A stretch of DNA of 64,000 bases from Vibrio tarriae (GCF_002216685.1 NZ_CP022353.1:1488001-1552000); one strand, 5' to 3'; counted from the first letter of the stretch, positions 17,770-27,766 are shown. Notes: a model not told the origin generated them from the letters alone. Made by a program: numbers and translations.

Positions 17770-17804
17770 CCCTACATATAGTGTTTATGACACTATATGT
17801 AGGG
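17770..17804. promoter_or_regulatory. Perfect palindrome upstream of nrdA, NrdR-type
   Basis: Two 15-base arms, CCCTACATATAGTGT (17770-17784) and ACACTATATGTAGGG (17790-17804), are separated by TTATG. Each arm contains an ACATATAGTGT-like sequence resembling half or all of an NrdR box (consensus near ACACWATATATWGTGT). NrdR represses ribonucleotide reductase genes. The centre-to-centre distance (about 20 bp) is shorter than the 31-32 bp usual for paired NrdR boxes, so the assignment is tentative. Confidence 0.55.
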
Positions 17805-17892
17805 CGAGCTCGATCACAAAAGCCGCGATTCAATTTACAAGATTTAGACAAAAACACGGCTTTTATCAGTTTTGTTAGGGAAATGAAGCAGA

Positions 17893-20178
17893 ATGAACCA
17901 ACAACTTACTGTCACCAAGCGTGATGGCCGCAAAGAAAACATTGATCTGGATAAGATCCACCGAGTGATCACTTGGGCTGCCGAAGGTCTGCAAAACGTA
18001 TCTGTCTCACAAGTAGAACTGCGCGCTCACATTCAGTTCTATGACGGCATTACGACTTCAGACATTCATGAAACCATCATTAAGTCAGCCGCGGATCTAA
18101 TCTCAGAAGAGACCCCCGACTACCAATACCTTGCTGCGCGTCTTGCGGTTTTCCACCTGCGCAAAAAGGCCTACGGTCAATACGAGCCACCCACACTGCT
18201 CGCTCATGTCACCAAGATGGTTGAGAAAGGTAAATACGACAAGCATTTGCTCGAAGACTATACCCGTGAAGAGCTGGAGCTGATGGATCAGTTCATTGAT
18301 CACCGTCGTGACCTCGATTTCTCTTATGCTGCGGTGAAACAGCTTGAAGGCAAATATTTCGTACAAAACCGTGTTACGGGCCAAATCTACGAAAGTGCAC
18401 AGTTCCTCTATATTCTGGTTGCGGCTTGCCTGTTTGCGAAGTATCCGAAAGAGACGCGCCTTGATTACATCAAGCGTTTCTACGATGCGACGTCGACCTT
18501 TAAGATCTCGCTGCCAACACCAATTATGTCGGGTGTACGTACTCCTACTCGTCAGTTCAGCTCTTGTGTACTGATTGAATGTGGTGACAGCCTTGATTCT
18601 ATCAATGCAACGGCGAGCTCCATTGTTCGCTACGTTTCACAGCGTGCCGGTATTGGTATCAACGCAGGCCGCATTCGTGCGCTGGGTTCGGAAATCCGTG
18701 GTGGTGAAGCGTTCCACACTGGCTGTATCCCCTTCTACAAATACTTCCAAACCGCGGTGAAATGCTGCTCGCAAGGTGGTGTTCGTGGTGGTGCAGCAAC
18801 CGTGTTCTACCCTCTGTGGCATGGTGAAGCAGAATCTCTGCTGGTTCTGAAGAACAACCGTGGTGTAGAAGAGAACCGTGTTCGTCATATGGATTACGGT
18901 GTTCAGCTCAACAAACTGATGTACAAGCGTCTGGTTGAAGGCGGTAACATTACCCTATTCTCTCCTTCTGATGTACCGGGACTGTACGACGCTTTCTTCC
19001 AAGATCAGGATGAATTCGAACGTCTGTATGTGAAGTACGAAAACGATCCTTCTATTAAGAAGAAAACCGTTAAAGCGCTGGAAATCTTTACTCTGCTAAT
19101 GCAAGAGCGTGCTTCAACAGGCCGTATCTACATCCAAAACGTTGACCACTGTAACACGCACAGCCCATTTGATGCGGCGGTTGCGCCTGTACGTCAATCA
19201 AACCTGTGTCTGGAAATCGCGCTGCCGACTTCGCCACTGGCGAATGTGGAAGATGAAAGCGGTGAAATTGCTCTGTGTACCCTCTCTGCGTTTAACTTAG
19301 GCGCGATTGAGTCACTGGATGATTTTGAAGAATTATCGGATCTGGTGGTGCGCGCTCTGGATGCACTGCTCGATTACCAAGACTACCCGCTGCCTGCGGC
19401 GCGTCGTTCTTCAATGAACCGCCGTACTCTGGGGGTGGGCGTGATCAACTACGCTTACTACCTAGCGAAAAACGGCGTGAAATACTCTGACGGCAGCGCA
19501 AATGGCCTGACCCACCGCACGTTTGAAGCCATGCAATACCACTTGCTGCGCGCTTCAATGAAGTTGGCGAAAGAACAAGGTCGTTGCCCACTGTTCCATG
19601 AGACTAACTACGCGAAAGGCCTGATGCCTATCGATACTTACAAGAAAGATATCGATCTGGTGTGCGCAGAGCCTCTGCATTACGACTGGGACAAGCTGCG
19701 TCACGAGATCATGGAACACGGTCTGCGTAACTCGACGCTGACGGCACTGATGCCTTCTGAGACTTCATCACAAATCTCGAACGCGACCAACGGTATTGAA
19801 CCACCACGTGGTTACGTCTCGGTCAAAGCGTCAAAAGATGGCATCTTGAAGCAAGTGGTTCCAGAATTCACTCGCTTAAAAGAGAACTATGAACTGCTGT
19901 GGAACATCGGCTCAAACGATGGCTATCTGCACTTAGTGGGTATCATGCAAAAGTTCGTTGACCAAGCGATCTCTGCCAATACTAACTACGATCCAAGCAA
20001 TTTCGATTCGGGCAAAGTACCGATGAAAAAACTGCTCCAAGATCTGCTGACAGCGTATAAGTTTGGTGTGAAAACCTTGTACTACCATAACACTCGTGAT
20101 GGCGCGAAAGACGAGCAGACCGATGCTACGGTGAAAGTGCAGGAAGACGATTGTGCCAGCGGCGCTTGTAAGATCTAA
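17893..20178 (+). CDS. nrdA: Class Ia ribonucleotide reductase, alpha subunit
   Basis: A 761-aa protein. An N-terminal ATP-cone (about 5-95) provides allosteric control. The catalytic barrel contains the thiyl-radical segment NLCLEIALPT (Cys and Glu) and the substrate-reduction cysteine near FSSCVLIECGDS. The C-terminal tail ends ASGACKI, holding the cysteine pair that is re-reduced by thioredoxin or glutaredoxin. With NrdB it reduces ribonucleoside diphosphates to deoxy forms. It heads the nrdA-nrdB-yfaE cluster; the upstream DnaA box and NrdR-type palindrome fit replication-linked control. Confidence 0.98.
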   Translation: MNQQLTVTKRDGRKENIDLDKIHRVITWAAEGLQNVSVSQVELRAHIQFYDGITTSDIHETIIKSAADLISEETPDYQYLAARLAVFHLRKKAYGQYEPPTLLAHVTKMVEKGKYDKHLLEDYTREELELMDQFIDHRRDLDFSYAAVKQLEGKYFVQNRVTGQIYESAQFLYILVAACLFAKYPKETRLDYIKRFYDATSTFKISLPTPIMSGVRTPTRQFSSCVLIECGDSLDSINATASSIVRYVSQRAGIGINAGRIRALGSEIRGGEAFHTGCIPFYKYFQTAVKCCSQGGVRGGAATVFYPLWHGEAESLLVLKNNRGVEENRVRHMDYGVQLNKLMYKRLVEGGNITLFSPSDVPGLYDAFFQDQDEFERLYVKYENDPSIKKKTVKALEIFTLLMQERASTGRIYIQNVDHCNTHSPFDAAVAPVRQSNLCLEIALPTSPLANVEDESGEIALCTLSAFNLGAIESLDDFEELSDLVVRALDALLDYQDYPLPAARRSSMNRRTLGVGVINYAYYLAKNGVKYSDGSANGLTHRTFEAMQYHLLRASMKLAKEQGRCPLFHETNYAKGLMPIDTYKKDIDLVCAEPLHYDWDKLRHEIMEHGLRNSTLTALMPSETSSQISNATNGIEPPRGYVSVKASKDGILKQVVPEFTRLKENYELLWNIGSNDGYLHLVGIMQKFVDQAISANTNYDPSNFDSGKVPMKKLLQDLLTAYKFGVKTLYYHNTRDGAKDEQTDATVKVQEDDCASGACKI

Positions 20179-20232
20179 GCTCCTGCTTCTAAAGCACAAC
20201 ACGAGAAAATAGTTTAACTCTTTGATTTGCAT

Positions 20233-20254
20233 GCCTCTTGCTTAGACAAGAGGC
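20233..20254 (+). other. Intercistronic hairpin between nrdA and nrdB
   Basis: GCCTCTTG (20233-20240) and CAAGAGGC (20247-20254) form a perfect eight-base stem with the loop CTTAGA, about 20 bases before the nrdB start codon. There is no T tract, so an mRNA-processing, stabilising or translation-tuning role is more likely than termination. Confidence 0.55.
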
Positions 20255-20273
20255 CAAACGGATGAAGGCAACA

Positions 20274-21407
20274 ATGGCTTACAGTACTTTTACCCAAAAG
20301 AAGAATGACCAACTAAAAGAACCTATGTTCCTTGGTCAGCCTGTCAACGTCGCACGTTACGACCAACAAAAATATGAGATTTTTGAGAAGCTGATTGAAA
20401 AACAACTCTCATTCTTCTGGCGTCCAGAAGAAGTGGATGTCTCAAGCGATCGAATTGATTACGGCAAATTGCCGGATCATGAAAAGCATATTTTCATTTC
20501 TAACCTGAAATACCAGACTCTGCTCGACTCCATTCAAGGCCGCAGCCCGAACGTTGCACTGCTGCCACTGGTTTCACTGCCAGAACTGGAAACGTGGATT
20601 GAGACTTGGTCCTTCTCTGAAACGATTCATTCTCGCTCATACACTCACATCATCCGCAATATCGTGAATGATCCTGCAGTGGTGTTTGACGACATCGTTG
20701 AAAACGAGCACATCATCAAGCGTGCGAAAGACATTGCCCACTACTACGATGATTTGATCCAGCTGACGAATGACTATCACCGTTACGGAGAAGGCCAACA
20801 CCAGATCAACGGTGAAGCCATCACGGTATCGCTGAAAGAGTTGAAGAAGAAGCTGTATCTCTGCTTGATGTCAGTCAATGCACTGGAAGCGATTCGCTTC
20901 TACGTGAGCTTTGCTTGCTCTTTCGCGTTTGCAGAACGTGAACTGATGGAAGGTAACGCAAAAATCATCAAACTGATTGCGCGTGACGAAGCACTGCATC
21001 TGACGGGTACTCAGCACATGCTGAATCTACTGCGCAACGGCATGGATGATTTTACCTTCCTACAAGTAGCAGAAGAGTGTAAGCAAGAAAGCTTCGACTT
21101 GTTCAAAGAAGCGGCTGAGCAAGAGAAAGAGTGGGCAGAGTACCTGTTCAAAGATGGTTCGATGATTGGCCTCAACAAAGACATTCTGTGTCAGTATGTG
21201 GAATACATTACTAACATTCGTATGCAAGCGGTGGGACTGGAGCCTGCTTATCCAGCAGCAACCACTAACCCCATTCCTTGGATCAATGCTTGGTTATCTT
21301 CAGATAACGTACAAGTGGCACCTCAAGAAGCAGAAATCAGCTCTTACTTAGTGGGTCAAATCGACAACGAGGTAAGCGCCGATGATTTCGAGGGCTTTGA
21401 ACTGTAA
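20274..21407 (+). CDS. nrdB: Class Ia ribonucleotide reductase, beta subunit
   Basis: A 377-aa diiron protein that carries the tyrosyl radical. [11 protein letters not shown] includes the iron ligands Glu and His and the radical tyrosine (about 122); later ligands lie in FAERELMEG and [10 protein letters not shown]. The C-terminus ending in ADDFEGFEL is the tail that docks on NrdA. I chose the ATG at 20274 ([17 protein letters not shown]), which aligns with E. coli NrdB; another in-frame ATG lies at 20262. Its stop codon overlaps the start of the ferredoxin gene by one base. Confidence 0.97.
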   Translation: MAYSTFTQKKNDQLKEPMFLGQPVNVARYDQQKYEIFEKLIEKQLSFFWRPEEVDVSSDRIDYGKLPDHEKHIFISNLKYQTLLDSIQGRSPNVALLPLVSLPELETWIETWSFSETIHSRSYTHIIRNIVNDPAVVFDDIVENEHIIKRAKDIAHYYDDLIQLTNDYHRYGEGQHQINGEAITVSLKELKKKLYLCLMSVNALEAIRFYVSFACSFAFAERELMEGNAKIIKLIARDEALHLTGTQHMLNLLRNGMDDFTFLQVAEECKQESFDLFKEAAEQEKEWAEYLFKDGSMIGLNKDILCQYVEYITNIRMQAVGLEPAYPAATTNPIPWINAWLSSDNVQVAPQEAEISSYLVGQIDNEVSADDFEGFEL

Positions 21408-21685
21408 TGGCTGCAATCAAAATCAACAAGCTGCTGACCATTGAATCTAACTCGAGCCATACTCTGCTTGAAAGTATGGAACAAGCAGGGTTAGAGCCAG
21501 AATACAACTGTCGCGACGGGCACTGTGGTGCTTGTCGTTGCCAGCTCATCTCTGGTGAAGTCGAGTATGTTGGTTTTGCCATGGCTTATACACAAGGCAA
21601 TGAAATTCTACCTTGTATCTGCCGTGCAAAAACGGCACTTGAGATAGAACAAATCACTTATCAACTCAAAGCCAAACGCGCTTAA
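21407..21685 (+). CDS. yfaE: 2Fe-2S ferredoxin YfaE, NrdB cofactor maintenance
   Basis: A 92-aa plant-type ferredoxin with the cluster-binding motif CRDGHCGACRC and a fourth cysteine in LPCICRA. YfaE reduces the diiron site of NrdB, helping to assemble and repair its tyrosyl radical. The TAATG overlap with nrdB indicates coupled translation. The nrdA-nrdB-yfaE order is the same as in E. coli. Confidence 0.94.
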   Translation: MAAIKINKLLTIESNSSHTLLESMEQAGLEPEYNCRDGHCGACRCQLISGEVEYVGFAMAYTQGNEILPCICRAKTALEIEQITYQLKAKRA

Positions 21686-21763
21686 CCCATCGCGACCAAC
21701 CAATGGTTTTCGACTTTATCAATAGGTCGATAACCGTTTGAGTTGAGAAAAGTGATGTGAACT

Positions 21764-21805
21764 CTACCCAAACTATTTGGAGTTGCAGCTTCAAGTAGGA
21801 AGGGG
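21764..21805. repeat. Short internally deleted ERIC repeat
   Basis: CTACCCAAACTATTTGGAGT followed by TGCAGCTTCAAGTAGGAAGG joins the left end and the right end of the ERIC element directly, without the central 80 bases present in the full copy at 32986. It lies just past yfaE. Confidence 0.75.
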
Positions 21806-21873
21806 AAAAGCCATTGAATATGAAGTTGCCGCCATTAATACGGCGGCTTCACAGGATATGCACAAGCCAGAGC

Positions 21874-22128
21874 TTAGGCTCTGGCTCTATTCCCGCCACA
21901 CAAAATCGCATCTGCAGTTCTCATGGATACCCACTTATTGCCGATTTCGCGTCCGCCATCATCAAATAGCGATAACCAATAGCCTTGGTTACTGGCGTTA
22001 TCGAATTGGGTTGGAGCGTGTAACCAGAGTGAAACTACATCCTCAGTTCCGTCGCTATGTGCTTCTCCTAAAACGACTTTTTGACTGGCGATTTTATACC
22101 AAACCAAGATTTTCGAGTGTTGAAACAT
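21874..22128 (-). CDS. Hypothetical protein, 84 aa
   Basis: The start at 22128 (MFQHSKILVWYKIASQ) is preceded by a textbook AGGAGG site, so I prefer it to the longer frame that begins at 22233. The protein is soluble-looking, with tryptophan-rich beta-type stretches (VVSLWLHAPTQF, GYWLSLFDDGG). I recognise no family. It stands alone between yfaE and the CinA-like gene, convergent with the nrd cluster. Downstream, near 21830-21870, GCCGCCATTAATACGGCGGC may act as a hairpin terminator (GCCGCC/GGCGGC) for it. Function unknown. Confidence 0.65.
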   Translation of the reverse strand: MFQHSKILVWYKIASQKVVLGEAHSDGTEDVVSLWLHAPTQFDNASNQGYWLSLFDDGGREIGNKWVSMRTADAILCGGNRARA

Positions 22129-22377
22129 GTCAGCCTCCTGCCGCCATTTTTCGGGGGAGCAGTCAGTGTACCGATCCAACCAAGGGTTTAAAGCCTCTCT
22201 TTTGAGACAAATCACGCTCTCTAAATAAATCATCCGCTTATTGATTAGACAAAATACGCATAACGAAAGCTAAATCATCAATAAGCAGAATAAGTAGCGG
22301 ATTCATTCAGTTAACACCGAACGCGTAACGATAAAAAAGCCATTTAAAATCAATCAATTATTGTAAGATTTTGATTT

Positions 22378-23616
22378 TTAATTGAGCACGCTACTCGGCA
22401 AATGCATCTCTTTGACCCGCTCAACCGCACTGTAACCCACAAACATAGAACGTCCAGTGAGATAGCGCAGTAACATGTCCGCAGCCAGTGTTGCGATCCA
22501 CTCTTTTTGCTCTTGTGCGCTAAAACGACGCACAAATTTGACCGTTTGCCCCCACTCACCATTTGGAGTTGAGAGAGCAACCGAAACGTGATCCTCTTTC
22601 AAAGCCCCTGTAACCAGTGCCATTTGGGTACCGCATTTGTCTTTCGTCGCTCCTGCTAGGGCAAACGCTGCTGCTAGTGGATCTTGATGAGCAAGCTCAG
22701 ATGATACTCTGTGGCTTAAGATCCAAGAATGGCCAGCGAGGGCTTCAACGTTGGGATCACTTAACAACCAACTCGACAACCCACCTTGGGTAGCTTGCTC
22801 TGCCAAAGCCAAAGAGAGCCCTTTTTCTGCCATCACATGGCCTAAATAGGTCAACATGGGTTCATCAATGCTCACCACATACTGTTCTAAATGCGAATGT
22901 ATGATTTTCAGTAAGCTGAGGCGACGTTCTTGATCTTGGTCGGGGCCAAACAGTTTGACTTCAATAAACGGCAGATAAGAGCGATAACCTAAGGTGTAGC
23001 CTTCCGGCAAATGCATTTTATCTAGCTTATCGGAGATGGAGGATTCCGAAGTGCCGAAGGTATATAAGCGGCTACACTGTTGCCCTTGAACGGAAGGAAA
23101 TTGCCGCTGCAGATCAGGCAAAATCTGCTCGCTGACCATTTTGTAAAACTCTTTAGGAACCCCAGGGGTAAAGTAGAACCAGCAATCGTTGATTTGCATT
23201 TTGAAGCCACAAGCGGTACCAATTGGGTTATCAATCACCTCGGCATTGGCTGGCAGCATCGCTTGTTTGCGGTTACTTTCTGGCATGGCTCTACCGCGCC
23301 CAGTAAAAAAGGCTTCCAGTTGACTCAACCAATCTGCGTTCAAAACCAGCGGTTGTTCTGCTGCCTGAGCCGCAGCTTGGGCAGTGATATCATCGCTGGT
23401 CGGGCCTAAGCCACCATTAACGATCACCACATCCAAGTTAAAGCTCAGCATCATTAATTCTTCCACCAGAGCAGGCAGGCTGTCTCCAACCGTGGAGCGT
23501 TTAGCCAGTGAAAAGCCATGCTGATAAAATTCGCGCGCTAGCCAAGCGGCGTTAGAATCGACGATATCACCGTGCAAAACTTCTTCGCCGGTGCTGAGCA
23601 TTGCTATTTTCAACAT
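22378..23616 (-). CDS. CinA-like protein (molybdopterin-binding / NMN amidohydrolase-related)
   Basis: A 412-aa protein. Residues 1-165 form the MoaB/MogA-like domain of CinA (LSTGEEVLHGDIVDSNAAWL and NGGLGPTSDD). The second half resembles the CinA C-terminal domain, linked to pyridine-nucleotide recycling (nicotinamide mononucleotide deamidation), but it is diverged. I prefer the ATG at 23616 (MLKIAMLSTG), with AGGA eight bases upstream, to the ATG at 23625. It is monocistronic here. The DNA-uptake name of the family is historical; metabolic repair is the more general role. Confidence 0.82.
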   Translation of the reverse strand: MLKIAMLSTGEEVLHGDIVDSNAAWLAREFYQHGFSLAKRSTVGDSLPALVEELMMLSFNLDVVIVNGGLGPTSDDITAQAAAQAAEQPLVLNADWLSQLEAFFTGRGRAMPESNRKQAMLPANAEVIDNPIGTACGFKMQINDCWFYFTPGVPKEFYKMVSEQILPDLQRQFPSVQGQQCSRLYTFGTSESSISDKLDKMHLPEGYTLGYRSYLPFIEVKLFGPDQDQERRLSLLKIIHSHLEQYVVSIDEPMLTYLGHVMAEKGLSLALAEQATQGGLSSWLLSDPNVEALAGHSWILSHRVSSELAHQDPLAAAFALAGATKDKCGTQMALVTGALKEDHVSVALSTPNGEWGQTVKFVRRFSAQEQKEWIATLAADMLLRYLTGRSMFVGYSAVERVKEMHLPSSVLN

Positions 23617-23789
23617 ATTTGCCATCCTGATGTAAATGCTGTTGCCATATTGGCCTACAATAAGCTAATAGAAAAGAACGTTTTATCGACTAAGCTAATT
23701 CAAACTACCGTTAATTATCAGTTTTATTGTTTGTAAGTTTTATGGATAATTGTGACCCTGATCGATATATAACCTGACTGGAGACATCT

Positions 23790-24689
23790 GTGCTCAAGAA
23801 AAACATCACCTCAATAATGATGTTGTTAACATTTTCCGCCTGCGTAAACGCGCAAAAAGATGTGAACTTCAAATCTGATTTTGCCTATCCATTGAGCTGT
23901 GAGCAGAACGGCTGCTATTCAAGCAATTATTATACCGACTCTGTTGGTAATCCTTTTTCTTTGAGTCTCAATGATGCTTCTTCACTTAAACTCGATGAAC
24001 CTCTTCCCAAATATTTAATGGCACAAGACACCCGTGACTGGGATTATCTGAAAGGTCAAACTTATACCATTCTCGGCCTGAGTGTTATGACCGCAGGATT
24101 GATGACTTTACTCCCTGAGTCCATCACCAAATGGGACGCAGAAGATCGCAAACTGAGCGGCCTTGGTAAAAAATGGAAAGATAACGTTACCTCAGGCCCA
24201 ACTTGGGACCGTGACGAGCATTTCCTGAACTACATTATGCATCCGTACTTCGGTGGGGTTTATTACACTGCAGCGCGTCATGCAGGATTCAATGAATTCG
24301 AATCCTTCCTCTACTCAGCCACCATGTCGACGTTCTTCTGGGAATACGGGGTTGAAGCTTTTGCGGAAATCCCCTCGTGGCAAGATATTTTCATCACTCC
24401 GTTTTTTGGTGCTGTGGTCGGTGAACTGATGTTTGAAGCCGAACAAAACATTGTTGCCAATGGTGGTGAAGTGATGGGCTCCGACACTGTGGGTGGCGTG
24501 ACGCTCTTCGTCCTAAACCCGATCGGTCATATTCATGGCTGGGTGAGCAGTGCTTGGGGGGGCTCTGCGGATGTCTCGTTCCAAAGCAGCCCTTGGTCAA
24601 ACAACCCGGATGCGGCCAAATATGCGTTGGATGCTGGTGCTCCATACGATTCACAGTATTACGGTGTGAATCTGAAAATTACCTTCTAA
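23790..24689 (+). CDS. Secreted or outer-membrane DUF3943 protein
   Basis: A 299-aa protein with an N-terminal signal peptide (about 1-21, ending in CVNAQ). The conserved block HPYFGGVYYTAARHAGF (about 152-168), followed by WEYGVEAFAEIPSWQD, is the DUF3943 signature. Members are predicted to sit at the outer membrane or in the periplasm and lack an assigned function. It starts with GTG at 23790, preceded by GGAG. A terminator follows. The C-terminus ends in phenylalanine (NLKITF), which fits a beta-barrel outer-membrane protein. Confidence 0.75.
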   Translation: MLKKNITSIMMLLTFSACVNAQKDVNFKSDFAYPLSCEQNGCYSSNYYTDSVGNPFSLSLNDASSLKLDEPLPKYLMAQDTRDWDYLKGQTYTILGLSVMTAGLMTLLPESITKWDAEDRKLSGLGKKWKDNVTSGPTWDRDEHFLNYIMHPYFGGVYYTAARHAGFNEFESFLYSATMSTFFWEYGVEAFAEIPSWQDIFITPFFGAVVGELMFEAEQNIVANGGEVMGSDTVGGVTLFVLNPIGHIHGWVSSAWGGSADVSFQSSPWSNNPDAAKYALDAGAPYDSQYYGVNLKITF

Positions 24690-24698
24690 TCGCTTTTG

Positions 24699-24727
24699 CA
24701 GGCTATACCTCGGTGTAGCCTGTTTTT
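24699..24727 (+). terminator. Terminator of the DUF3943 gene
   Basis: CAGGCTA (24699-24705) and TAGCCTG (24716-24722) are followed by T5. Confidence 0.8.
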
Positions 24728-24782
24728 CATTTATCGCTTTCCTTTTTACATCATTTTGCTTGTCGCTCTATTCTTCTAACGA

Positions 24783-24834
24783 TATACCCCAAAAAACTTA
24801 GGGCTGCCAGTCAGAGACAAGTCATAGGGGGATA
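24783..24834. repeat. Diverged short ERIC-like repeat
   Basis: TATACCCCAAAAAACTTAGG at the left and CAAGTCATAGGGGGATA at the right match the ends of the ERIC family with several changes; the middle is missing. It sits between the DUF3943 and ACT-domain genes. Confidence 0.5.
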
Positions 24835-24969
24835 AATCTGTGGTGTAAGTAGAATTATTGTCCTTCTGTTGAGACTCCCTGTCCAAAAATTGATTTTGGT
24901 CAATTCCCACCCAAGCTAACCTCCTACACTCAAAGAGCGAGCACGCGAATTCCTTGTCAGGAGGCCAAC

Positions 24970-25482
24970 ATGAACAGCACATTTATTGTGAATTTTGTCG
25001 GAAAAGCAACCCCTGCCACCATAAAACAACTGGCGGCCGTCACTCACGAAAATGGAGGTAAATGGCTCATCAGTAAGGTGAATTTCATTGAAGACAGCGT
25101 TGCCGCTGTGATCAAGATTGAATTACCTACAGACAATGCCAGCACAGTGAAACAAGCCTTCCAAGCTTATCCCGGCCTTTTGGTCGAAATTACCGATGCC
25201 GATCCACATGTTCATAAGAGTGACGCTGTCTATCAAGTCAGGCTGGATGCTAACGATCGAGCAGGGATCGTTAATGAAATTACCCATCTACTCGATGGTC
25301 AAGGTATTAGCATCTTGGATATGGACTGCCAACGTGTATTTATCGCAGGTGGCGGCGGCATCAGCTCCAGCCTATTTACGGCCAATGTTGCCATGCGCCT
25401 ACCGGTAAATATTGAAATCGATGACGTCATCAATGAGCTTGAAGCGTTAAGTGAAGATACTCGCGTCACGCTCGAAGCTTAA
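24970..25482 (+). CDS. ACT-domain protein, GcvR-like
   Basis: A 170-aa protein with two ACT domains (about 4-80 and 88-165), the architecture of GcvR, which controls the glycine cleavage operon by binding GcvA in E. coli. The second domain has the typical VRLDANDRAGIVNEITHLL start. AGGAGG precedes the ATG at ideal spacing. No gcv genes are near, so the target is unknown; it may be one of several GcvR-like paralogues. Confidence 0.78.
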   Translation: MNSTFIVNFVGKATPATIKQLAAVTHENGGKWLISKVNFIEDSVAAVIKIELPTDNASTVKQAFQAYPGLLVEITDADPHVHKSDAVYQVRLDANDRAGIVNEITHLLDGQGISILDMDCQRVFIAGGGGISSSLFTANVAMRLPVNIEIDDVINELEALSEDTRVTLEA

Positions 25483-25502
25483 TCCTTTTCATCTCATACT
25501 AA

Positions 25503-25525
25503 CGAGGGAGGCCAAGGCTCCCTCG
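25503..25525 (+). terminator. Hairpin after the GcvR-like gene
   Basis: CGAGGGAG (25503-25510) and CTCCCTCG (25518-25525) form an eight-base stem; the T tract after it is short and interrupted. Confidence 0.6.
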
Positions 25526-25712
25526 CTGAATTTTAGTTATTACATCACTTCCCATCAAATAGTTGAGCCAGTTAACAAAATGAACCAAGGCCAGTGGCAA
25601 ATCAGCCGTTGTGATCCATCCTTTTATTAGTTCTTATCGGCCTATCCACTCAAACAATAACCTGACCGAATAAGACCATAATCATCACAGCGCTCAGTTA
25701 GGTGGTAACGTC

Positions 25713-27323
25713 ATGTTGAAGCTAGAGAATATCAAGGTCAGTTATAAACTGGCCGCTATTGTTGTCGTCGGTATTGTTGGATTTTTGAGTCTCCTCTTTA
25801 TCTCTGCCAATGCCCTAAAAGAAAACTTGGTTGCTGAGCGTGAAGCACGTTTGAAAGCGGTGATTCAAAGCACTCTCTCTCAGATGGCCTACCTCAACCA
25901 AGCTCTACCAAAAGAACAAGCTCAAGAGCAAGCCAAAGCCCTTATCAATGCGCTGCGATTTGATGGCAACAACTATATGTTCGTGATTGATGAATCACGC
26001 TATACGGTTGTGCACCCTATCCGTCAGGATTTGGTCGGTCAACAGATGGGGAATCCGGGTAAAGATACAGAAGGTCAATTCTGGTTCACTATGATCGACT
26101 TAGCGCGCAGTGGTCAGCAAGGTTCTTTGATCTACCCTTGGAAAAATCAACAAGGCAACCCTGCCGATAAACTCTCGTTCGTCAATGGCTTTGCCCCTTG
26201 GGGATGGATTTTAGGCTCAGGCATGCTGTTGGATGATATTGAACACGCAGTCTACCAACAGTTTCTTAAAATGGGTTTCGCAACCCTCATCGTAACTCTC
26301 GTCATGATCGGACTTGGTGTTGTGATCAGCCGCGCGGTGATTCAACCACTCGATACCATCAAAGATGTGATGAAAAAAGTTGCCCAAGGCGATCTCACCG
26401 CACAGATTCCTGTGATGGGCAAAGATGAGCTTGGTATTGTTGCCCAGCGCATCAATAACAGTATTGCCGCCGTACATGATGCCTTAGTTGAATCTGTACA
26501 GTCCGCCTCTTCTGTCGCGGAAGCAGCGATCCGCATCGCCTCCTCTGCCGAAGAAACCAGCCAAGCCGTGGTTTCACAACGTGACCAACTAAGCCAACTT
26601 GCCACCGCGATGAACGAAATGACTGCTACTGTGGCCGATGTAGCTGGCCATGCTGAAGACACCGCGCGCGATACGCTCGATGCCAGCAAAGAAGCGAACC
26701 TTGGGGATAAGGACGTCCATTCGAGTGTGGATAGCATTCGCGCGCTATCGGTTGAACTTGGCGTTGCGACTGACCAAGTGAACAAGCTCAAAGAAGGGGT
26801 TATGCAGATTAGCGAAGTCACCTCGGTCATCAGTGGCATTTCCGAACAAACGAACCTTCTTGCTTTAAATGCGGCGATTGAAGCGGCACGAGCGGGCGAT
26901 CAAGGCCGCGGCTTTGCCGTGGTAGCCGATGAAGTACGGAATTTAGCCAGTCGAACTCACCATTCAACTGATGAAATCCAAACCATGATTAACCGCCTGC
27001 AACAACTGGCAGTGAGCACAGCCAGCGCGATGCAAAAGAGCCAAGAATTGGCCGCCAACAGCGTGGCAACCGCAGAAAATGCAGGCAGTGACTTATCACT
27101 GATTGTGAATCACATTCAGCACGTCAGCGACAAAGCAATTCAAATTGCCACCGCAGCGGAAGAGCAAAGCGCCGTCGCCGAAGAGATGAACCGCAACGTA
27201 AGTGGCATTAATGATGCAGCGTTAGAAATGTCGCAAGCCGCGAATTATTTAGCTGAAGAGAGTGAAAAACTGGCTGACTTGTCGCGCCAACTCGACCAAA
27301 AACTGACAGCCTTTAAACTGTGA
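25713..27323 (+). CDS. Methyl-accepting chemotaxis protein with periplasmic Cache domain
   Basis: A 536-aa chemoreceptor. It has TM1 (about 12-32), a periplasmic single-Cache domain (35-185, with [17 protein letters not shown] and the [13 protein letters not shown] end), TM2 (about 188-210), HAMP (211-265) and a long cytoplasmic coiled coil. The hairpin tip [20 protein letters not shown] is the conserved CheA/CheW contact. Such receptors often sense small carboxylates, but the ligand here is unknown. GGTGG lies before the ATG. It is followed by a DUF2750 gene with which it may share a transcript. Confidence 0.93.
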   Translation: MLKLENIKVSYKLAAIVVVGIVGFLSLLFISANALKENLVAEREARLKAVIQSTLSQMAYLNQALPKEQAQEQAKALINALRFDGNNYMFVIDESRYTVVHPIRQDLVGQQMGNPGKDTEGQFWFTMIDLARSGQQGSLIYPWKNQQGNPADKLSFVNGFAPWGWILGSGMLLDDIEHAVYQQFLKMGFATLIVTLVMIGLGVVISRAVIQPLDTIKDVMKKVAQGDLTAQIPVMGKDELGIVAQRINNSIAAVHDALVESVQSASSVAEAAIRIASSAEETSQAVVSQRDQLSQLATAMNEMTATVADVAGHAEDTARDTLDASKEANLGDKDVHSSVDSIRALSVELGVATDQVNKLKEGVMQISEVTSVISGISEQTNLLALNAAIEAARAGDQGRGFAVVADEVRNLASRTHHSTDEIQTMINRLQQLAVSTASAMQKSQELAANSVATAENAGSDLSLIVNHIQHVSDKAIQIATAAEEQSAVAEEMNRNVSGINDAALEMSQAANYLAEESEKLADLSRQLDQKLTAFKL

Positions 27324-27415
27324 TCTCACTCTTTTTATGAGCAGACAGAGATCGTCATGGGCATTCTTCGATGAAAGTGCTACCCTTACGGCATTATCTA
27401 CTGCGAGAGAACACA

Positions 27416-27766
27416 ATGAGCAAATTAACGGCAGATATCGAAGCGAATCTAGCGCTGTTTATTCAAGAAACCCAAGAAAGCCAACTTGTTTGGGGTTTAC
27501 GTAATGAAGAAGGTTGGCTCTCTTGTGAGTCGACTGAATTTGAAGAAAGTGAAGTAATGCCTTTCTGGTCATCCAAAGAAGATGCGCAGATTCATAATGT
27601 TGAAGAGTGGGCTGACTTTGAAGTGGTAGAAATCCCATTGGACGTTTTTGTAGAAGATTGGTTAATCACTCTTGATGAAGATGGTGTTCTGGTCGGAACG
27701 AACTGGAATGCCAACCTCGAAGGTAAAGAATTAGAGCCATTACAACTGGCCAAACTCTACCTATAA
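27416..27766 (+). CDS. DUF2750 domain protein
   Basis: A 116-aa acidic cytoplasmic protein. LVWGLRNEEGWLSCEST, then MPFWSSKEDAQ and VGTNWNANLEG, are typical of the DUF2750 family, whose function is not known. I chose the ATG at 27416 (MSKLTADIEANL), where family similarity begins, over the upstream ATG at 27371. A GCGAGAGA stretch precedes it. It lies 92 bases after the chemoreceptor gene and ends at a good terminator. Confidence 0.8.
   Translation: MSKLTADIEANLALFIQETQESQLVWGLRNEEGWLSCESTEFEESEVMPFWSSKEDAQIHNVEEWADFEVVEIPLDVFVEDWLITLDEDGVLVGTNWNANLEGKELEPLQLAKLYL

Noticed and set aside
22234..22377. Repeated TTATTGAT/ATCAATAA segments between the 84-aa gene and the CinA-like gene as a mobile-element remnant
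   Set aside because: The inverted match is broken by large gaps, and no terminal repeats or target duplication can be defined.
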